This document shows, piece by piece, positions 33,666 to 44,563 of a DNA stretch of 64,000 nucleotides. Source of the DNA: Eledone cirrhosa (lineage: Eukaryota > Mollusca > Cephalopoda > Octopoda > Eledonidae). Made by a program: the position numbers and the translations under genes. Position 1 is the first letter of the stretch, and each line of letters opens with the position of its first letter. Location of the stretch: the NCBI GenBank assembly GCA_964016885.1, contig OZ024744.1:119231197-119295196 (forward strand). The letters run 5' to 3'. The notes below the pieces were generated by a model. The model saw nothing but the letters and a program-made list of their open reading frames with translations, did no database searches and had not been told where the DNA came from.

Positions 33666-36600
33666 ATGACCTCACTCAGAATAGGTAGCATAAATGCGCG
33701 TGGCTTGGGGTCGTCATGGAAGCAGGGTCACCTGCTCAACGACATCAGGTCACTAAACATAGATGTAGTGGCCATCAGCGAGACCAGAATCTCCGAAGCA
33801 CGGGCCTTCGCACCGATCTTCGGCGGCTACGATGTGTACGCATCTCCCAGCCGTCCTGGATCGGGGGGAGGAGTTGCTGTGCTTTTTCGGAGAGGTTTGG
33901 ATCTCGCCATACGGGCCATCTTCCTGGACCCAGAGGGTAAGTTGGTGGTGCTGGACGTGACCAGCGGAGACGGGCAAGCTTTCAGGCTAGTGGCCGTCTA
34001 TGCCCCGACAGGAGCAGGGCGGCCTGATTTCTTCCGGCGTCTGGAGACCTTTCTTGGAACGTCCCGCTCTTTAGTGTTAGTGGGCGACTGGAACGGGATC
34101 TTAGATGCACGCTGGGACTGTGTGGGATTAGCGGATAGGGGTGGAGGGTGCAAGAGCCTCACCAACCTGCTCAGGCGTTTTGAACTGTCTGACAGGTACC
34201 GATTGGATTTCCCGAATGTGCCAATGTGGACTTGGACAAATCGCATAGGGTCATCCAGATCATATCTAGATAGAGTATTTTGTAGGGAAATAGATAGGTC
34301 TAGCATAGGCTGTCCACAATTCAAGATAGTCAACTACACGGACCACAAATTCGTGATCTGTGTGCTTGACTTAGATAGGCTTCATAGACGAGGACCCGGC
34401 TACTGGAAGCTAAACGCGTCCTTACCAGCGCGCAAGGCCTACAGAGACCGGATTAGCGAACTAGTTAAGCGGGCGTTGACGGGGGCCATCGTCAACAACA
34501 AGTGGTGGTTTGCTCTGAAAAGAGCGATTAGAATAGAATCCATTAGGTTTAGTAAGGCTTTAGCAATAGAGAAAAATAGAGCAGAGGGAGAACTAGTTAG
34601 AAAATTAGACGAGGCGCTTAGCAAAGGCATTGCGACCGACGTGCTTGCGGCGAAATTGGCCCTTGACCAATTCTTCAGTGCAAAGCACGAAGGCTGCGTT
34701 GTCAGAGCAAGGGTGCGTGCTCTCAGACACGAGGGGACGAAAGCCGTTCAATGGGCCCGAGTGGCGGAGGCGCGTCGTGGCAACAAAGCCACGATCCGGT
34801 CTTTGGTGGACCACGACGGGCACATGCTACTCGATCCCGGGCAAATGTGTGAAGCTTTTCAGCGACACTTCGCTCAGCTGTTCGGGGGTAGCGGTGGGCC
34901 GGGTCGAGGGATGGACTTTAGTGTCTACCTCGACGGACTGCCGCGGCTCTCGGCCACTGAGGCGAAGTGTTGCGAAAAGCCGATAACAGCCGCTGAAGTA
35001 AGGGAGGCAATGACTGGCTGCACATGGGTAAATCGCCTGGATGGTCTGCCCTATGAACTTTACGTACAGATGCCAGACTTGTTCGGAGGCCTCTTGGCAG
35101 ACGTCTACTGCAACTGGCAACAGAACGGGAGAATTCCCAGTTCTGTGAGCCGAGGAGCGGTGGCACTGCTGAGAAAGGATCCGAACAAGGGGGATAACAT
35201 AGATAATTTCCGGCCCATAAATCTGCTAAACACAGAGTTCGAGATTTTGGCCAAGGTGCTAGCAAAGAGGTTGGCGCTTGTCGTTGGTGGACTGGTGGGA
35301 GAGGCGCAGACATGTGCCATTCCCGACAGATCCATCCACGACAACTTCCACCTCGTGCGATACATCGTAGAGAGGGTAGCTAGGGAACCTGGCACGGGTG
35401 GGTCCTTGATCAATTTAGATCAGTCGAAAGCTTTCGATAGGGTCGACCATCGTTACCTAGCGGCAGTCCTGAGGGCGGCTGGCTTTGGGCCCGTCTTCAG
35501 AGGCTGGATCGCTGCCATGCACAGCGACATCTGCTCTGTGGTGAGAGTGAACGGTCACCTGTCGGAACCGTTCAACATCATGCGCTCGGTCCGCCAAGGA
35601 TGTCCCCTCTCGTCCCTCTTGTACGTATTGACTCTCGAGCCATTACTATACAAACTGGAGACGTTGAGGGGCATCCCGCGCGAACTAGGATGCGGAAGAT
35701 CCGTGTCAGCATATGCGGACGATGACACCGTAGTGGTATCAAACGCCAAACACATCGAGGCGATCGGCACTACACTAAGAGAATACGAAGCGGTGACAGG
35801 AGCAATGATCAACCAGGAAAAGTCAGTGGGCCTGCAGCTCGGCACCTGGAGAGGCAGGTCCATGCCGTCCAACAGCGTCGTCGGACGCTGGACGGACGGA
35901 CCGGTTAAATTGATAGGGGTCTGGTTCGGTCCGGACCTCCAGACGGACAAAAACTGGGACGAGGTGACGAGCAGGGTGGCTTCTCTCACCCAGAAATGGG
36001 CGGAGAGGAAGCTATCCCTGAAAGGTCGAGCGGAGGTGGCTAACGCGTACATCGCGTCTGTCATCTGCTACCGCCTGACCGTCGTACCTTGTCCTAAGCC
36101 TCGCCTGACTGCGCTGGGGCGTTTGCTCTTTCGCTTTTTGTGGAAGGGACGCGCTCCGATGGTCAGGCGGTCCATCTGTTGTCAACACCCGCTACGTGGA
36201 GGGCTGGGCATGCCGTGGCTGATGATGCGCAGGCACGCGCTCAGGTTACGACATCTCCACCTCTTCCTCGACGGTGATCAGGTGTGGTCGCCGTTTGCTA
36301 GACGCGTATTTCCCCAGCTCGTTTCCTTGACGGAGCTGCAGTCCTGGGTCAAGCGAAGACCGAGAGGGAGCGCCTGGAGACTGGAATGTCTTCAGGCGCT
36401 CACAGCCCTCGACTAATCGGGCAATGTGATCGGTGGAAACTCCACCTCGGCGTTCTATAGAGGATTAGGGGAGGGGAAGAGCGACGACGTACTTGGGGAA
36501 ACTCTAGGCGTCGACGAAAATCAACTAGCCAATCTCTTCGGAAGAACTTTCGGGCCACGGCCTATGGACAACTTCCAGAAATCTCTGGCCTGGCAGTGCT

Positions 36601-37079
36601 ACCGAGGAGCCTTGCCAGTTCGGGATAAACTCTACAGGCATGGATGTGCCGTCAGCCGGGCATGTCCGAGATGCGCGCAGGGCGACGAAACCGTCCTGCA
36701 CGCACTCGTCCAGTGTCCGAAAATTGCTGACTTGTGGGTTTATGTCGAACACCTGCTGTCGCGTTTAGGACGGATCCGGCTATCATCTGAGTCCATCGTG
36801 AGGATTGCCCCGCCCTCCTCCTTTAGCCGGGAAGGGCAGGCAGTTTTTATCTGTCTGGTGGCCATGGCGAAAGAGATAGTATGGTGGACACGTTTGAAAG
36901 GGCTGAAGACGAGCACTTACCTCTTCGGTGATGCTCTGATTGACTTTTTCAAATTTCATTTGAAAAGGAAAATCAGAGTAGAGAAGGAAGTGCTCTCTTC
37001 CCAGCATTTTGTTGAAAGATGGGTGAGAGAAGCAAGAATGGCCCGAGTGAATGGGCCTACTCTGAGTATATATCTGTAA
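33666..37079 (+). pseudogene. LINE copy A ORF2: APE, RT, C-terminal CCHC (one stop)
   Basis: The start is ATG 33,666 (MTSLRIGSINARGLGS), aligned with ATGs in copies B and C. APE endonuclease covers residues 1-235: DVVAISETRI, VYAPTG, VLVGDWN (GDWN 140-143), SYLDRVF, YTDHKFV (TDH 225-227). RT includes NFRPINLLN, LDQSKAFDRVDH, RQGCPLSSLLYVL and SAYADDDTV (YADD at 683-686). A Cys-His motif CPRCAQGDETVLHALVQC begins at residue 1000. The frame is open for 1,137 residues except one TAA at 36,414-36,416 (residue 917), where copy C has CAG. APE nicks the target and RT copies element RNA there. A single read-through or reversion separates it from an intact ORF. Confidence 0.88.
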
Positions 37080-37328
37080 ATTAAAGGTGGAAAACTGGGA
37101 GAGGGCACTTGCCTTGGTGGTCAGGGTCATTGTGGCTTTTTACTGGGCTTTCTCCACAAATGTCCCTCCGAAGTCTCCCCCCTATTGGGGAATTTTTCAA
37201 TGTTATTTTTTGTTACATCCTCTGTTTTTGTTTTTTACACGCAGAAATGCCCATTTGTACCGTCCTGTATTGTCCTGCACTGTCCTTAATGTCTACTTTA
37301 TGTAAACCCTTGTGGTTAATAAAGAAAT

Positions 37329-37352
37329 CATTATTATTATTATTATTATTAT
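37329..37352. repeat. (ATT)n between LINE copies A and B
   Basis: ATT units join AAAGAAATC of copy A to GGTCGTTGAAGCG of copy B. Confidence 0.93.
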
Positions 37353-37550
37353 TGGTCGTTGAAGCGAATGGACGTACTATCGTGAGCTGGTAAGTTTGTT
37401 TTGTTCAACGGTTTGAAATACGTTTGTCATTAATATTTTTGTTTCAAACGGGAAATAAGACTTTAGTCTTTGCCCCCAAGAAAGGACTCCCCATAATATT
37501 TAAACTTTGTGTGTTTAAAAGAAAATGTTTCTAAAAAAACAAAAAAAAAC

Positions 37551-39614
37551 ATGGCGGAGGCACGCCCCCCCCCCCCCCACACACACACACACACAACTTT
37601 GAGTTTGCAGTCTTGCAACAGCGAGTCAAACTTTGAGGTTAATAACGCTGCCCCTCCCACAACAATTTTAAAATGTAACAACACATCAGTGAGAACAAAA
37701 ATGACAACAGCAGCACCAGCGACATTACCAAAGACAGTAAAAAAAACAGTCGTGAACAAGAACGACAACAGCACCAGCAACAACGACAGCAAAACCATCA
37801 ACAACTGCAATAATGACAACAACACCAACAACAGAAAGAACGACAACAAAGACAACAATATCAACAACAGTGTCAACCACAACAACAGCAACAATAACAA
37901 TAACAATAGCAGCAGCAACAATATCAACGAAAACAACAACGAAATTAACACCACTAACCAGAACATAAACAGCGACAACACCAACAGCAACAATACCAAC
38001 TGCACCGAAATCAACAACAATGGCGGCACCAAAGATATAACCAACTGCAACAATGATAACAGCAACTACACCAACAAAAACAACGACAACAACAACATCA
38101 CCAACGACAAGAAGAAGAACACTTTCGCTGTGGCAGCAGCCAAAAAGAGGCCATGTTTCAGCATGGACCTCTCGAATAAAGATGAAAAGTTGGCCCAGGC
38201 CTGGAAGCTCATCAAGCAAGAGCAAACCTGGGCCAACTTAACTGTCCCAGTAGAAGCTATTGAAGCAGTGGAGCGTAGAACGGTGCATTACAGATGCATC
38301 TCAGCAGAAACCAAGAGGGCAGCTTTAATTGCACAGGCAGATGTTGAAGCTGCGCTGAGGTGCATCAGGGATGACACCGACTACATAGCGAGAGGCAGAC
38401 AATACAGCATCATTTTGGTGCTGTTTAAGTCAGAAACCATCGCTATGAAACATGCTATAACCTCTTGCAAAACCAGCAACGTCATAATCTACCCCTCCCA
38501 CGTGGGAAAACAAACAGCTCATCTCCGCATTCCCGGGATCCCACCAGAACTTGACATGTGGTGGCTTCTGGGATGTGTGATTGTGGAGAGGACGGGTACC
38601 GTCCCGAGAGAAGTAACAAGAACTGCCAGAAAGGTCTGGTCCGGGGTTGACCTGGAGATACTTCTCCAGATCAGGCCGGAGAATGTCAAAACAATCCCGG
38701 ACCACATCTGTCTTCAGAACGGGACAGTAATACACATCATGACTGACGGTAAAAGGCCGCATTGTTTCATTTGTGGGGAAAAAAACCATTTGCGAGCCTT
38801 CTTCCCTTAACTGCTGAAAGATGCAAGGGGTCGACGGGCTCCACTGCTGTCCATGCAGAGACGAGGACCACAACCAACACCAGCACTGGCAAAATCTCCA
38901 GTAGAAAGACCACCCAGGGGGAAACGAGGAAAGTTGTCAAATTCCCCCTCCCCCCAAAATACACACATCAATAAAAACATAAACACACACAGAGACACAC
39001 TCAGAGGCACAGACCCCTCATCTACCAGCAGTGAAGATGAGGGAAAACCAAAATCCCCAAAAATACAAAAAAGGAAACACAAAAAGAAAAAAAAGTCAAC
39101 AAAGCACAAAACCACCACCCACGCAAACATCTCCCCAACAACAACATCAACACCACCATCACCATCACCAGAATCACCCAAACACAAACAACCTAAACAG
39201 ACGCAAGAACAAATACACACACAAACATCTGAAACCACAGACACCACACTCACAACAAACACAGACACAACTGAAACAACACCATCAAAACCATCACCAC
39301 CACAACCACAAATAAAACCACCCCAACAAAACATACAAAACTTTGTGCTCGTCAGGAGGGCCAACAAGGAATTGATGGCCCTCATAGCACGAAGTGAAGA
39401 AATACAAAAAGAGGGCGGAATTTTTAAATCAAACACATTTGCTTCTGGTGCGAATGTCACTCGATTTCTACAAAAGGATACGAGACAGCTTTCCTCGGGA
39501 CGTAGGAACCCCAAACGTAAAACCCACTTCAAGACTTTTAAAGGGGTTCCCAAAAGAAACCCCACCAACTATAGAGGTCGAACCACCCGACCTTCACAAG
39601 AGCCCAGAAGGTAA
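37551..39614 (+). pseudogene. LINE copy B ORF1 (near complete, one stop)
   Basis: ATG 37,551 (MAEARPPPP) is chosen over an upstream in-frame Met because copies A and C share the ATGGC context. The frame is 688 codons with one TAA at 38,808-38,810 (residue 420). An Asn-rich tract spans about residues 55-190. A nucleic-acid-binding domain follows (RRTVHYRCISAETKRAALIA, ARGRQYSIILVLF, VIIYPSHVGKQTAHLRIP). A zinc knuckle CFICGEKNHLRAFF starts at residue 405; its last Cys is Phe. The Thr/Pro/Lys-rich tail ends in a basic GRTTRPSQEPRR. In the ribonucleoprotein it would coat element RNA. Confidence 0.8.
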
Positions 39615-39647
39615 GTAAACCCTTCATCTTTCTTTTAGCCTGCCAAC

Positions 39648-42531
39648 ATGGCCATATTAAGAGTAGGAAGTTTAAATGTTCGAGGCGTGGGATCACCCTG
39701 GAAGCAGGGTCACCTGCTCAACGACCTCAGGTCTCTAGAAATGGATGTAATTGCCGTCAGTGAGACCAGGATTTCCGACACGCACACACTAGCCCCCATT
39801 TTCGACGACTATCAGATCTTCACATCTGTTAGTCGACAGGGAATGGAAGGTGGGGTGGCATTGCTGTTTAGGAAAGGCCTGGATCCAGAGTTAAGGTCGA
39901 TCTTCCGGGACCCGGACGGTTAAGTTGGTGGTCCTGGACGTGAACAATAATGAAGGTGGTGCCTTTAGACTGGTGGCCATCTACGCCCCTACTGGAACAG
40001 GACGGCGGACTTCTTTAGATGCCTGGAAGCCTTTCTGGGTAGGTCTCACCCTTTACTGGAACGGCATCTTAGATGCACGCTGGGACTGTGTGGGAGTATC
40101 CGATAGGAGCGGGGGGGGTGCAAAAGCCAGTTCCAACTGTCTGACAGGTACCGACTAGATTTCCCTAATGCGCCAGTGTGAACCTGGGCTAACCGCATAT
40201 ATAGACAGAATATTCATTAGGAAAATAGACAGAAATAGTGTAAGCTGTCCACGTTTTATAACGGTCGCCTATTCAGATCACAAGTTTGTGATCTGTACGG
40301 TCGACCTAGATAAAACGTGTCGGTTAGGACCTAGTTACTGGAAACTGAACATGTCATTTCCGGTACGTAAGGCTTACAGGGATCAGGGTCAACAATTTAG
40401 TTAAGCAAAAGTTGACAGGGGGGATCATCAACAACAGATGGTGGGGGGGGGGGGCTCTCAAAAGAGAGATTAGAGTAACTTCGATAGAGTTCAGCAAAGA
40501 AGTAGCGTTAGAGAAAAATAGAAAGGAGGGGGAGCTGGTAGATAAGTTAGACGAGGATATTTGTAGTGGCATTGCAACTGACGTGCTAGCGGCGAGAATT
40601 GCATTAGACCATTTCTTCAATGTGAAACACGAAGGTTGCATTGTCAGAGCTAAGGTGCTAGCTCTGAGAAATGAGGGAACCAAATCTGTTCGATGGACCT
40701 GCATGGCGGAGGCGCAGCGTGATAATAAAACCACAATTCGGTCTTTGGCGGACCGAGACGGACACGAGCTGAGCGATTCCAAGCGGATGTGTGAGGCCTT
40801 TCGCCAACATTTTGCTCGGTTGTTCGGGGGAAGTGGCGGATCAGAGACATTAGCGGACTTCAGTCCCTACCTTGGCGACTTGCCGAAACTCTCGACGGTT
40901 GAACGCTGCGAAAGGCCGATTACTTCAGCCGAGATTTAGGACGCCCCTGTCGGCTGCATGAGGCGCAAGTCACCCGGTTTGGATGGTCTGCCCTACAAGC
41001 TTTACGTAAATATGCCAGACTTGTTCTCCGATCTCCTGCAACTGGCAGCAGAATCGGAGTATTCCCAGTTCTGTGAGCAGGGGAGTGGTGACGCTGATTA
41101 GGAAAGACGAGAACAAGAGGGATACATTAGACAACTTCAGGCCCATAACTCTGCTCAGCACAGAGTTTAATATTTTGGCCAAGGTGTTAGCGAAGAGGTT
41201 GGGTGCTTGTCGTCGAGGATTTGGTTGGGGAGGCGCAAACTTATGCAATCCCAACCAGTCCATACGCGACAACCTCCACCTCATGCGATACATCATAGAG
41301 AGGGTTGGGTGTAAACCTGGCTTCGGTGGGGCTCTGATCAATTTAGATCAATCGAAAGCATTCGATAGGGTCGACCATCGGTACCTGGAGGCTGTCCTCC
41401 AAAGCTGGATCGCTGCAATGCACAGCAGCATCTGCTTGATAGTCAAGGTTAATGGCCACCCCTCGGAACCGTTTCAGGTCTCCCGATCGATCCGTCAAGA
41501 GTGCCCTCTCTCCTCCCTTCTGTACGCATTGACTCTCGAGCCTTTACTGCAGAAGCTGGAGCTGTTGCAGGGCATCCCGCTTGAACCGGAACGCGGAAAG
41601 GCTGTGTCGGCTTGTGCGGACGACATCACCGTGACGGTGTCGGACACCTCAGAAATCGAGGTGGTCGGTACCTTATTGAAGGAATATGAAAGGTTGACAG
41701 GAGCCAAACTTAACCCGGAAAAGTCGGTGGGCTTGCAACGCAGCACGTGGAGAGGAAAGCCCATGCTGTCCAACAGCATCGTGGGGCGCTGGACGGACGG
41801 ATCGGTAAAGTTGCTCGGGGTTTGGTTCGGACCAGACATCCAGGTGGAAAAGAATTGGGATTGGAATTCGACCCGGGGACGATGGATAATTTCCAAAAAT
41901 CCCTCGCTTGGCAGTGCTACCGGGGGACACTGCCGGTTTGAGATAAACTCTACAGGCACGGAAGTGCTGTCAGACGGACCTGCCCAAGATGCGCGCAGAG
42001 CGACGAAACTGTTCTGCACGCACTCGTCCAGTGTCCGTGCATTACTGACTTGTGGAGTTATGTTGAACAGCTGTTGTCGCGTGTAGAACGGATCCGGCTA
42101 TCGGCCGAGTCCATAGTGAAGATTGACCCGCCGCCTTCTTTTGGCCAGGAAGGGCAGGCAATTTTCCTCTGTCTGGTGGCAGTAGCGAAAGAGGTTGTAT
42201 GGTGGACGAGGTTGAAAGGACTGAAGACAGACACTTTTCTCTTCGGCCAATGCCTCATCAACTTATTCAAGTTTCATTTGGAAAGGAAGGTGAGGGTGGA
42301 GAGAGAAGTCCAACAGCTGCGCACGGTAACTTACCGCACCGTAAGCAAAATGTCACATCAGGTGGAGAGAGCCTCAGAGGCTCAAATCAAAAAGGCCTTG
42401 CGGTGCGTCTGGGTGCGAAAAACCCACATCACTCGAGGCAAAAAGTACACCCCAGTACATTTGCTGAAAGGTGGGTGAATGTGGTTAGAATGGCCCGTGT
42501 GAGTGGATCTACGCTGATCATGCTCCTGTAG
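39648..42531 (+). pseudogene. LINE copy B ORF2, heavily damaged
   Basis: It starts MAILRVGSLNVRGVGS at ATG 39,648. A one-base insertion near 39,922 breaks the APE, and more frameshifts follow near 40,020, 40,160 and 40,930. RT is readable from 41,073: NFRPITLLSTEFNILAKVLA, LDQSKAFDRVDH, then SACADDITV, in which the YADD Tyr is Cys. Near 41,870 the sequence jumps from the thumb to the C-terminal part (FQKSLAWQCYRG in another frame), about 600 bp shorter than copy A. A G12 run at 40,442-40,453 replaces coding sequence. Clearly dead. Confidence 0.85.
42310..42458 (+). repeat. ORF1 segment inserted in copy B ORF2
   Basis: 149 bp nearly identical (3 mismatches seen) to 43,123-43,271 in copy C ORF1. 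Copy A has unrelated ORF2 sequence at this place. It encodes QQLRTVTYRTVSKMSH in the same orientation. Confidence 0.9.
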
Positions 42532-42785
42532 GTGGGTGAAGTTGAGGAAGAGAGGGGTGCCCTTCCCAGGTGCTCTCGAAACGTTGGGTCGTTCAAGATT
42601 GGTGGGGTACCTGAGCGAACCCTGGGTGGTCATCCCCCCCCCTATTGTGGAATTTTTCTTGTATTTTTCTTGTTACTTTGTTATTGTTATTTATACTGTT
42701 TACATGTTGTATATGTAAACCCCCACTGTCCCTGTCTATTGTGTTGTCCCCTATATGTCGGCCTTTGTGGCCAATAAATGAAATC

Positions 42786-42802
42786 ATTATTATTATTATT
42801 AT
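42786..42802. repeat. (ATT)n between LINE copies B and C
   Basis: ATT units join TGAAATC of copy B to CGGTCTGTTCGG of copy C. Confidence 0.92.
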
Positions 42803-43003
42803 CGGTCTGTTCGGACGCTTTTTGCTCGCTCCCAGTAAGTCGCTTTATTTGCCTGTTAAAATTATTTGTTGTTAAATATTTCTTGTTGTGTAAGGGATAT
42901 AAGCCCTTAGACTTTGCCCTGTGAAGAGGAAAGTATAATATTTGGGCCTTTTGGCCCAAATATTTGAACATTTTACTTTTAAAAATGATTTGAAAAAAAT
43001 AAA

Positions 43004-44531
43004 CATGGCTGAAATATAGAGACAGTGCTAGTCACGAAGGAGGAGATGGCAGTCGCAAGAGCCATGGTGTCGAGAAACGGCAATAGAGTTTCCCTGAAAC
43101 CTCCACCCGATTTCTTCAAAGACCAACAGCTGCGCACGGTAACTTACCGCACCGTAAGCAAAATGTCACATCGGGTGGAGAGAGCCTCAGAGGCTCAAAT
43201 CAAAAAGGCCTTGGGGTGCGTCTGGGTGCGAAAAACCCACATCACTCGAGGCAAAAAGTACACCACAGTAGACGTACTCCCCCCCCCCCCCCCCCAAGAG
43301 GCGAAGTCTCACTCTTTGGAAACCCTAAAGAGTGAGGAGATAGTCTTAGTGCCCTCCTACTGCAGGCAGAAAATTGTGAGGGTCAAAGTGACCCAGGTCC
43401 CGCCCGACGTGCCCATACCTTGGCTGGCCGCATCTGTACTGGCTGGAATCGAGGAGAAGACCACCATACTGCAAATATAGAGAATGGGAAGAGAGAACTG
43501 GTCAGGAATAGGCATGCAAATGCTAATACAGATTGATCAGGAGTGTATCGAGGCCATCCCAGACATCAAGAAGACCTCGAAGAAGGGCTCCAACTCCCTA
43601 TAAGCGTGGTAGGAATGCACCAAAAGTGCTATCTCTGTGGGCAGAAGGGTCACCTCAGGGCCTTCTGCCCGCAGAAGACAGCCAAGAAAAGAGCCCCCCC
43701 CCCCCTCCTTCCGACGCCTGATCTGCTACTGCCAACAGCAGGGCAGGCAACAGAGGCAGAAGACCCTTCCATGGTGAGTAGGAGGTAAACGTCCGTGGCA
43801 CCCATACCAAGGCCATGGACAACTAAAGCAGCAGCAACAGTGGCGGCAACACCAACAGTCGCAGTAGCTACACCAGCGGCAAAATCGCCGGAGCGGGCTC
43901 CGCTACCACCACCAACAGCAGTGGAGCTCATACCCCTCCCAGACGCCATGGAATCTGACATGGAGTATGAGGCGGGAGGGAAGTGGCAAACAGTCCGCCA
44001 CAAAAAACAAAAGAGGAAAAACCCCTTAGCTTCACCCTCCAAAAGTGAAGGCAGACAAAGAGGGGTATAGGCTGCAAGGAGACTTGTAGCAACACCGCCA
44101 CCACAAGCATCACCACCAACAACAACTACACCACCACCAGGATCACCAAAAACACCAACATCCAAACACAACAAGACACACACCAAACAGCAACAAGAAG
44201 AAAACAGCAACAAAATCACCCCTCCCCCAAAAAGTACACAGCCATAAACATGGCAAAAAAAGAACTCATACAATATATAAAGCAGCACACAGACATTACA
44301 GAAAAAAACTACTACACCCCACCAACACCAAGAACTCTCCCGACAAACATAAGCATCATTGAAATCTTAATAGAAGAGTACAAACCTTTAAAACAAAAAT
44401 TCCCCAACGCAGTTGGAGACTTCAGAGGGTCAGTTACCAAGAGGATATACACTGACATCCTCTTGGAAACATCCATGACCAGCCAAAGGGCCGGTTCTAC
44501 TGTCCCTTCACCACACGATCAAGGTAAGTGA
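43004..44531 (+). pseudogene. LINE copy C ORF1, frameshifted and deleted
   Basis: ATGGCTGAAATA at 43,004 meets a TAG at once. Compared with A and B the Asn-rich N-terminus is deleted, so the frame joins late at VLVTKEEMAVARAMVSRNG. The conserved domain (TVTYRTVSKMSHRVERASEA, KTHITRGKKYTTVDVL) is present, with a poly-C run encoding extra Pro. A complete zinc knuckle CYLCGQKGHLRAFC lies near 43,627 in another frame. The C-terminal part (44,250-44,531, FPNAVGDFRGSVTKRIYTDI) ends at a TGA just before ORF2. Confidence 0.8.
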
Positions 44532-44563
44532 TCCTTTCTCACTTTCCCCGTTTCTCATTCAAC

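Larger units (their letters stand above)
31926..37328 (+). mobile_element. Tx1/L1-like LINE, copy A (near full length)
   Basis: About 5.4 kb with 5' UTR, ORF1, ORF2 (APE, RT, CCHC) and 3' UTR ending AATAAAGAAATC before (ATT)n. It is the best preserved of three tandem copies. The start is set by the (ATT)n boundary. RT blocks (NFRPINLLNTEFEILAKVLA, NLDQSKAFDRVDH, RQGCPLSSLLYVL) resemble the Tx1 branch of the L1 group. Some Tx1 members are known to insert into microsatellites or multicopy RNA genes. Confidence 0.85.
37353..42785 (+). mobile_element. Tx1/L1-like LINE, copy B (diverged)
   Basis: Head-to-tail with copy A. It keeps the 5' UTR, a long ORF1, damaged ORF2 and a 3' end AATAAATGAAATC before (ATT)n. 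ORF2 has about 600 bp deleted near 41,870. A foreign ORF1 segment is inserted near its 3' end. Confidence 0.85.
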
